The notes under the pieces are model-generated. The model made no database searches and was not told the DNA's origin. It saw only the letters and a list, made by a program, of their open reading frames with translations. From a virus, in IMG/VR virus record IMGVR_UViG_3300044922_000290, positions 32,432 to 96,431 of that record: DNA of 64,000 bases, one strand, 5' to 3'. Shown piece by piece: positions 58,105 to 64,000 of the stretch. A program made the position numbers and the translations under genes. Position 1 is the stretch's first letter, and every line of letters begins with the position of its first letter.

Positions 58105-60450
58105 ATGGGCAGATTTATAGATATTACAGGTGCTCCTATAGCATCAGATTTTCAGGAAATGCCTTTGGATTTTATGTCAAAGGCATTAGACATTCAACAA
58201 AAGTCTAAGGATACTTTTGATACTGCACGAGAGAGTATGTTACCTAGTGAAGGGGGGTTAGCAAGTACTATGTTAAAAATGCCTGATGGTAAATTAATTT
58301 CTCTATCCCAATATGAAAAAGATAAATATGATAAATCTCTTGAAGATATAGCTAAAGTAGCAATTAATAATCCAATGGAGGCTAACAGAAGATTTGGAAT
58401 ATTTAAAAAACAAAGAGACAGTGATCCAGTTTTAAAATGGGCTAAAGAAGATTTTGCTTTAAAACCTACAGTAATTAATAATGAAAAAGCAGAAGATAAA
58501 GCAGGAACAGCTGTAAGATCTTACAGAGATAAAGAAGGTAAGGTAATACCCATTAATGTGGATGATATTATTTCAGGCAAAGTTTCAACTCCTCTTGAGT
58601 ATTATAATAGTATAGGTTATAGTGATTTTACAACTCCTACAAGAACTTTTATAAAGGACATTAAAGGTATTGAAGGTATGACTTCAAGTACCATAAAGCC
58701 CTACTTAGATGAGATAGCTGGTATAGGCTCAATGATAGCACAGGGTAAATCTGCTACTAAATTTGATAGGCAAACAATGGATAATCTACAAAAAGGTATA
58801 AATACCGCAGTAGATTACTTATTAAATAGTAAAAGTGCTGCCAGCCGATCTTTTAAAGCCATATATGGAATTATTGATGGTAATGGTAATCCACTGGTTG
58901 ATGAAGCAACTGCAAAACAACTTGCTACAAAATTTGTGTTAGAGCAAGCAGATGACTTTACTTATGATAACAAAAGTACTACTACTGATATGTCTTGGAG
59001 CCTTCCTTCAAAAGGAGATAGTGGAGATGGAAATAAAAATGGTAATGATGAAGAATCTGTAGAAATACCTGCTGGTTCAATCTATACTAAACAAGGAGAA
59101 AATCTTGTATTAAAAGCCATAGCAGGAAAAACTAGAGAAGACCTAGCTAAAGATGCTACTATGGCAGCATCTAAACTACTCGTTATTAAAAATCTTGATG
59201 CTACTAATCCAGATTTAGCAAGATTAGGTAAATCATTAGTAAATCCTAAAACAGGATTAATAGATTTTAATAAACTAACTCCTGCAATATTAGATGATAT
59301 AATAATAGCAGCTAATAAAAATAAAGACCCAAATATTACAACTGCTATTAATAGCTTAGCAGTAGCTAAACGTGGGTTTGATTTACTTCAAGACGCTGAT
59401 GTAGAATCAGATGTTATAGCTAGGCAACGTAGCGGGTTTACAGAAAAGAAAGCAAAAGAATATGAAGGTATTCGTAAAGATATAGAAGAAGAATTATTAA
59501 AGTATGCTACTGCCCCAAGTACTAGATTAATAATAACTGACAACGGTACTATTAAAGCTTTGATTAGTGGGGGAGCAGAAACAATGACAAAAAGTATAAT
59601 AAGAGTAGTTCCAGAAAATATACCTCTTTTTACAAAATATATAAAAGATATACAAGATAGTAATAGCGAGTTTTCTCAATATCGTAAAATTAAACAAGAG
59701 GAATACAACAAACGTACTAATCCTAATTATGAATACGCTCAAAACTGGACAGCTATAAAATGGGCAGCTTCTTCTGATGGGGAACATGAAAAGAAACAAT
59801 TAAATAATGCAGTGCATTCAAATATCACTAATTTAATTAGAGGAACAGGAGATAAAGAAAGTATAATAGTAAATGATGCGGGAGAAGCTGTAGATTTAAA
59901 AGAATACTACCCAGACCCAGAAGATGTAAATGTTATAGCACACGTAGATAACCCCGATGGTACAACTTCTGTTAAATTTAAACTTAAGAAATCTGCTCCT
60001 ACTCCAGAAGGAAAAATTAAAGTATCTGGGGAAGATGTATTTATATTAAAAACAGCTTCACCAATTGTTACTGAAGTATTGAAAAAATATAATAACCCAG
60101 TATATACTTTTGAGGGCAGAGCTAAAAGTACAGTGGCTGATTGGGAAAGAAATGTTTTACCTCAAACTAAGCGAGATGGAACTCCTTACATTAAAACAGT
60201 ATATCACGATAAAAACCCTATAAAAATACAGAATGTAGATGGAATTAATAATTACACTTTTGTCCCTAACAAAGAAGGTGCAAATGATTTTGTAGACTTT
60301 TATAATAAATACGTTGTATTTTTCCCTAATATAGAGAAAATATCTATAGATGCAAACTATGGTAAAGAGGATATAGGGGTAATTATAAGTACCTACGAAA
60401 TGTTAAAAGACCAACAAACTAAATTAGATAAACTTATTTTAGATAAATAA
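58105..60450 (+). CDS. large virion (cargo-like) protein, 781 aa
   Basis: Helical and charged, without catalytic motifs. Residues 50-130 are like those of head cargo proteins (D-K-Y-D-K-S-L-E-D-I-A-K-V-A). A D/G/N-rich linker near residue 310 splits it into two halves. It starts three bases after the 1368-aa gene and is joined to the next by TAATG. Crassvirales package several such proteins; assignment rests on context. Confidence 0.6.
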   Translation: MGRFIDITGAPIASDFQEMPLDFMSKALDIQQKSKDTFDTARESMLPSEGGLASTMLKMPDGKLISLSQYEKDKYDKSLEDIAKVAINNPMEANRRFGIFKKQRDSDPVLKWAKEDFALKPTVINNEKAEDKAGTAVRSYRDKEGKVIPINVDDIISGKVSTPLEYYNSIGYSDFTTPTRTFIKDIKGIEGMTSSTIKPYLDEIAGIGSMIAQGKSATKFDRQTMDNLQKGINTAVDYLLNSKSAASRSFKAIYGIIDGNGNPLVDEATAKQLATKFVLEQADDFTYDNKSTTTDMSWSLPSKGDSGDGNKNGNDEESVEIPAGSIYTKQGENLVLKAIAGKTREDLAKDATMAASKLLVIKNLDATNPDLARLGKSLVNPKTGLIDFNKLTPAILDDIIIAANKNKDPNITTAINSLAVAKRGFDLLQDADVESDVIARQRSGFTEKKAKEYEGIRKDIEEELLKYATAPSTRLIITDNGTIKALISGGAETMTKSIIRVVPENIPLFTKYIKDIQDSNSEFSQYRKIKQEEYNKRTNPNYEYAQNWTAIKWAASSDGEHEKKQLNNAVHSNITNLIRGTGDKESIIVNDAGEAVDLKEYYPDPEDVNVIAHVDNPDGTTSVKFKLKKSAPTPEGKIKVSGEDVFILKTASPIVTEVLKKYNNPVYTFEGRAKSTVADWERNVLPQTKRDGTPYIKTVYHDKNPIKIQNVDGINNYTFVPNKEGANDFVDFYNKYVVFFPNIEKISIDANYGKEDIGVIISTYEMLKDQQTKLDKLILDK

Positions 60451-63400
60451 TGGCAAAACAACCTAAAGAAGAACCAAATCCAATATTACAACATTTATTT
60501 AATACTCCAATAAAATACGGATTAGAAAACCCAGGATTTGATATTCCCACTTATAGAGATGTTTCAGATGATTTTGATACGTTTGAAGGAAGTAGAGTAG
60601 ACCCATTGGGGGGAGTAAATTTTGAAGCAGAAGATGATTGGCTAGCTAAAAGAGATGCTGAACAATCTTTGTATGATGCTTGGGGCAATGGCTTAATAAA
60701 AGCTGTAGGTAAGGCAGGTACTACTGCTGTAGAAGGTATAGGAGCATTAGCTACACTACCTTTTGGGCTTATAAAAGGAGTTTCTAGTGGTGATTGGAGT
60801 GGATTCTATGATAATGCTTTAGGCAATGCAATGGATGATATTAATGATTCATTGGCAGAAGCTTTTCCTAATTATAGTTCAAGAAGAGATTCTACATTTG
60901 ATGCTGACTTTTGGGCAGACCAATTCTTAGGTGGAGCAGGATATATGGCAGGTGCTATATTAGGTGGAGAAGGTATAGGGCTTATTGGTAAAGCAGTAGG
61001 AGGAGGATTAAAAGCAACTAGCCTATTACAATTAGGTAAGGGATCTAAAATAAAAGATATTGTTGGTTCAGGTTCTAAACTAGCTCAATTTGGAGCTAAG
61101 TTAAAAGACCCCACAAAACAATTAGCATATAGTTTAGCTACAGCTACTAGTGAAGCAGCAGTAGAAGCTAGAGATGTTAAGAATGTATTGTATGATGATT
61201 TATTTGCCAGAAGAGATGCAGGTGATCTTGCTTTACAAGGTAAGACTGATGCAGAACTTATGGATATGTCTAGAGCTGCTGGTAATGCAGCATTTGCATT
61301 TAACTTGCCTGTTATTGCTGCATCTAACTTTTTAACCTTTGGTAAAGCCTTAACATCAAAGTATGGAGCAGCAAGAAAAACTTTTGGTAATGTAGTAGGA
61401 GATATAGGAGAAACAGCTGTAAAAAAAGAATCAGCTTTACTTAGTGGATTAGGTAGACTTGGAGAAGGTGCTATATCTGAAGGTAGCCAAGAGTTAGCTC
61501 AGTTAGGTATTTCAGAAGGTTCTAAGAAGTACTATTTAGGACAATACAGTTCAAGTGCGCAGCACTTTAACAGTCTGTGGGGAAGTGTAATTGATGAAAC
61601 AGTAAGAAACTTAGGTACTAAAGAAGGTTTTGAGTCTATGTTTCTTGGTGCAATATTAGGTGGGCCAACTTCTCTATTAGTAGGACAAAAGCAAAGAGCA
61701 CAAGAAAAAAAGAATACTGCTGCTTACTCCGAGTTATTAAATAACCCAATGCTTCAAAGTCTAGTTTCTAACTTAAGTAGAAGAGGTGATAATATTACAC
61801 AAGTTGCAAATGCAAGTGCTCAACAAGATGGTGCAATAGTTGCTGGAGATAAATTTGGTTTTAAGAACTCAGAATATGATGTTCTAAAAGGACTAACAAA
61901 ACAAGCAGTAGAATTAGGCGGTGCAGATACTTTTATAGATAAACTAGAAGCACTTAAAGAATCAGACCTTGGAGAATTTAATAAAAAGTTTAGTAACCCT
62001 GAAGGTGAATTTGCAACTGTTGAAGAGCGTAATAAATCAATAGATGATGCAATACAAACAGTTAAAAGTGTAGCTGATGCTTATGATAATATTATAGTTA
62101 GTAGGCCAGAATTAAACCCTCTAGTAGCTGAAAAAACACCTGAACTTACTCAAGCTAAGAGACATATATTTGATGCAGTATTTGATGCTGTAACTAACTT
62201 TGAAGATATAGATAAAAGAGAAAATGATATAACTTCACAAATATTAGGACTTACAGCAGGTCAAAAAATTACTAATATAGGTATTATACCAAGTGAAGTA
62301 GGGCCTATTTTAAATCAGTATATAGAAAATACTCCAGGAGTAGATTTTGATACCTTTCGTAAATCAGATGCTTATAAAGAAAACTTTCAATCAAAGATTG
62401 ATGACTTTAAAAAAGTAAATCCTGCTAAAGCTTCTGAAGTTCAAACTCTTGTAGATGATTTAATTAAACTTTCTCTTCGCAGAGAAGAAATGATTAAACA
62501 GTATAATGAAGCTATAGAACAGCCTGAAAAAATACAGAAAGAAGCTGAAGCTGCTGCTCAAAAACTTCAAGAAAAAAGAGATAGATTAAAAGCAGAAGCT
62601 GATGCACAAGCTGCGGAAGCCTTAAAAACTGCAACTGAAGCTACTCCACAACCTACTGTAAATACTCCTCAGCCTGCACAAACTCCTGAACAAATGTTAG
62701 GAGGTACAACAGAAGATGGCTTACAAATGAGTGCTTCTGAAAATGAAAGTGAATTAGAAAAAGTAGCAATTGAAATAGCAACTTTACAAGAAGACCTTAA
62801 ATCTTATGAACCTGGTTCAGACATGTACAGTCTATATGAAGCAGCTTTACAAGAGGCAGAGGCAAAACAAAAAGCTTTAATTTCTAAAAAGAAAGAAACT
62901 GAAGAAGCTAATAAAAAGAAAGAAGGTACAGCAGAAAAACAAGCTGTAGCAACTAAAACTATATCTAGCGAAGATAAAGAACCTGTTGATGGAAATACTT
63001 TTACTAAATTAATATCTCCTAAAACAGAAGCTGCACAAAAGATAATTCAAACTACTCCTGTACAAGAATTAATAAAAGGCATCAAAGTTATTATAAAAGA
63101 ATATTCAAACTACAGAATAACAAGTAAGTATTTATTAGAGGGATCTCCCATAGTTATAAATGGAAGAAGGGTAGATTCTTATACAGTAGATAAAAATATA
63201 GATGGGTCTATAGGCGGAATAGATGTAAAATTTGCAGACACTTCTACTCTTGATTATACAACAGCTGAAGCCCAAAAAGATTTAAATAAAACTTATATTG
63301 TAAGTAAAGAAGGAGGTATTTATGAAGTAGGTACTGAAACTCCTGTATTAGTACAAAAAGCAACTCAAAAAGAAAATGTTAGTTATGTAGGAAGACCTAT

Positions 63401-64000
63401 AAGTATTACATTTACTTATAATGGTGTAGAATTAGGCTACTTACCTAATGCTGATAAATTTAGAACTAAAGATGGTAGAGGTTGGAATGATTTAAATACT
63501 GACGAAAAATTAAATTTATTTAAAGCAAGAAAGGGTACTCTTACTTTACAGGATATTCAAGCCTTAAATATACAGCAACAAGAGCTTGCTAAAATACAAC
63601 AACAACTAGAAAAACAGCCTTTTGGAGAGTACTCTTTACAAGACTTTCCATTCCTATCTATTACTCCAAGTATGGGGGAATTTGATATAGCTTCTAAAGA
63701 TACAGAGCCTTTATTAGCTACTAAAATGCCTATAGCTAGGTCAGGAGGTAACCCCCTTATATATGACCAAAATAAAGGTACATTTGTATATTCAAATGAT
63801 ACTCCCACAGCTTTAGATGCTGTTAAAACTATACCAGAAGGTATACAACAAAAACCAGGTGAGAAAAATAAAGTTGGTAATAGATACTTAGTATTACTTG
63901 AAAATGGTAATTGGGCTGTACTTGAACATAAAGAATTAACTTTAGCTGAATTTGAAACCGTATTTAAAGAACTTCTTGACCTACAAAAAAGAATTAAAGA
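60450..64000 (+). CDS. very large virion (cargo-like) protein, 3' end outside window
   Basis: Open from the TAATG junction to the right edge, 1183 codons with no stop. Residues 75-190 hold A/G-rich hydrophobic helices (A-L-A-T-L-P-F-G-L-I-K-G, G-A-G-Y-M-A-G-A-I-L-G-G), possibly membrane-inserting. Further A/G stretches appear near 275 and 400. Residues about 680-840 are a long charged coiled coil with an A/T/P/Q-rich linker. The last part is beta-rich. Proteins of this design in podoviruses are ejected with the DNA. The RNA polymerase genes of the group would be expected after it. Confidence 0.68.
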   Translation, partial: MAKQPKEEPNPILQHLFNTPIKYGLENPGFDIPTYRDVSDDFDTFEGSRVDPLGGVNFEAEDDWLAKRDAEQSLYDAWGNGLIKAVGKAGTTAVEGIGALATLPFGLIKGVSSGDWSGFYDNALGNAMDDINDSLAEAFPNYSSRRDSTFDADFWADQFLGGAGYMAGAILGGEGIGLIGKAVGGGLKATSLLQLGKGSKIKDIVGSGSKLAQFGAKLKDPTKQLAYSLATATSEAAVEARDVKNVLYDDLFARRDAGDLALQGKTDAELMDMSRAAGNAAFAFNLPVIAASNFLTFGKALTSKYGAARKTFGNVVGDIGETAVKKESALLSGLGRLGEGAISEGSQELAQLGISEGSKKYYLGQYSSSAQHFNSLWGSVIDETVRNLGTKEGFESMFLGAILGGPTSLLVGQKQRAQEKKNTAAYSELLNNPMLQSLVSNLSRRGDNITQVANASAQQDGAIVAGDKFGFKNSEYDVLKGLTKQAVELGGADTFIDKLEALKESDLGEFNKKFSNPEGEFATVEERNKSIDDAIQTVKSVADAYDNIIVSRPELNPLVAEKTPELTQAKRHIFDAVFDAVTNFEDIDKRENDITSQILGLTAGQKITNIGIIPSEVGPILNQYIENTPGVDFDTFRKSDAYKENFQSKIDDFKKVNPAKASEVQTLVDDLIKLSLRREEMIKQYNEAIEQPEKIQKEAEAAAQKLQEKRDRLKAEADAQAAEALKTATEATPQPTVNTPQPAQTPEQMLGGTTEDGLQMSASENESELEKVAIEIATLQEDLKSYEPGSDMYSLYEAALQEAEAKQKALISKKKETEEANKKKEGTAEKQAVATKTISSEDKEPVDGNTFTKLISPKTEAAQKIIQTTPVQELIKGIKVIIKEYSNYRITSKYLLEGSPIVINGRRVDSYTVDKNIDGSIGGIDVKFADTSTLDYTTAEAQKDLNKTYIVSKEGGIYEVGTETPVLVQKATQKENVSYVGRPISITFTYNGVELGYLPNADKFRTKDGRGWNDLNTDEKLNLFKARKGTLTLQDIQALNIQQQELAKIQQQLEKQPFGEYSLQDFPFLSITPSMGEFDIASKDTEPLLATKMPIARSGGNPLIYDQNKGTFVYSNDTPTALDAVKTIPEGIQQKPGEKNKVGNRYLVLLENGNWAVLEHKELTLAEFETVFKELLDLQKRIK

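Noticed and set aside
60450-64000. Leftward open frames inside the large right-edge gene, such as 63557-63808
   Set aside because: They are antisense to a continuous 1183-codon rightward gene and have unnatural composition.
1-64000. Stop-codon reassignment (TAG or TGA as sense), known in some Crassvirales
   Set aside because: All large genes read through with the standard code, and TAG and TGA are used as ordinary stops at ATGA junctions and elsewhere. No large gene is broken by TAG.
1-64000. CRISPR arrays, insertion sequences, integrase or attachment sites, rRNA genes
   Set aside because: No regular direct-repeat arrays, transposase or recombinase motifs, or rRNA sequence were seen.

Overview
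The window is about two thirds of the genome of a crAss-like podovirus (order Crassvirales, class Caudoviricetes) that infects a member of the Bacteroidota. This rests on the TerL, portal, scaffold, major capsid and downstream connector block with crAss-like sequence character, a family A DNA polymerase, two arms transcribed away from each other, AT-rich DNA, and start codons preceded by A-rich leaders rather than Shine-Dalgarno sequences. Several upstream regions carry the Bacteroidota type promoter (TTG, then about 20 bases, then TAnnTTTG). The standard genetic code reads every large gene without interruption.

Left arm (1-18653, all leftward): replication and takeover genes plus many small proteins, packed with ATGA and TAATG junctions. 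It holds a partial DnaA domain IV-like protein, an SF2 helicase, a family A polymerase with intact proofreading motifs, a dNMP kinase, a tRNA-Arg(UCU), a ParB/Srx-fold protein, and small membrane and zinc-ribbon proteins. A cassette at about 6.1-8.6 kb has a different base composition and looks imported. Several genes shorter than 60 codons were added here.

Switch region (17784-18894): noncoding DNA between the arms. It has an exact parS-type site (18144-18159), a three-way-junction-like inverted repeat cluster, a UNCG-loop hairpin, and a pair of G-run direct repeats where the divergent promoters should be. Similar inverted-repeat-closed segments of about 88-95 bases recur between genes of the left arm (9.9, 15.75, 17.2, 17.9 and 18.2 kb). 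Those with imperfect pairs form G-U wobbles only on the leftward strand.

Right arm (18895-64000, all rightward): a zinc-peptidase-like protein, then a terminator and a strong promoter, then a complete phage groEL-groES pair, then small genes leading to TerL, portal, a DUF5856-like protein, scaffold and major capsid protein. A hairpin with a U-tract separates the capsid gene from the next. Connector/ring, head-fibre and decoration proteins follow, then tail fibres (one with YadA-like repeats), a lysis cassette with an exported CHAP-like endolysin, a compositionally foreign tailspike module (42.1-45.3 kb, G8-like plus beta-helix), a metallophosphoesterase, ring/tail proteins, a 1520-residue tail (muzzle/stabilisation) protein, and three very large proteins likely carried in the virion. 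The last of these runs off the right edge. RNA polymerase genes, expected next in this group, are not in the window.
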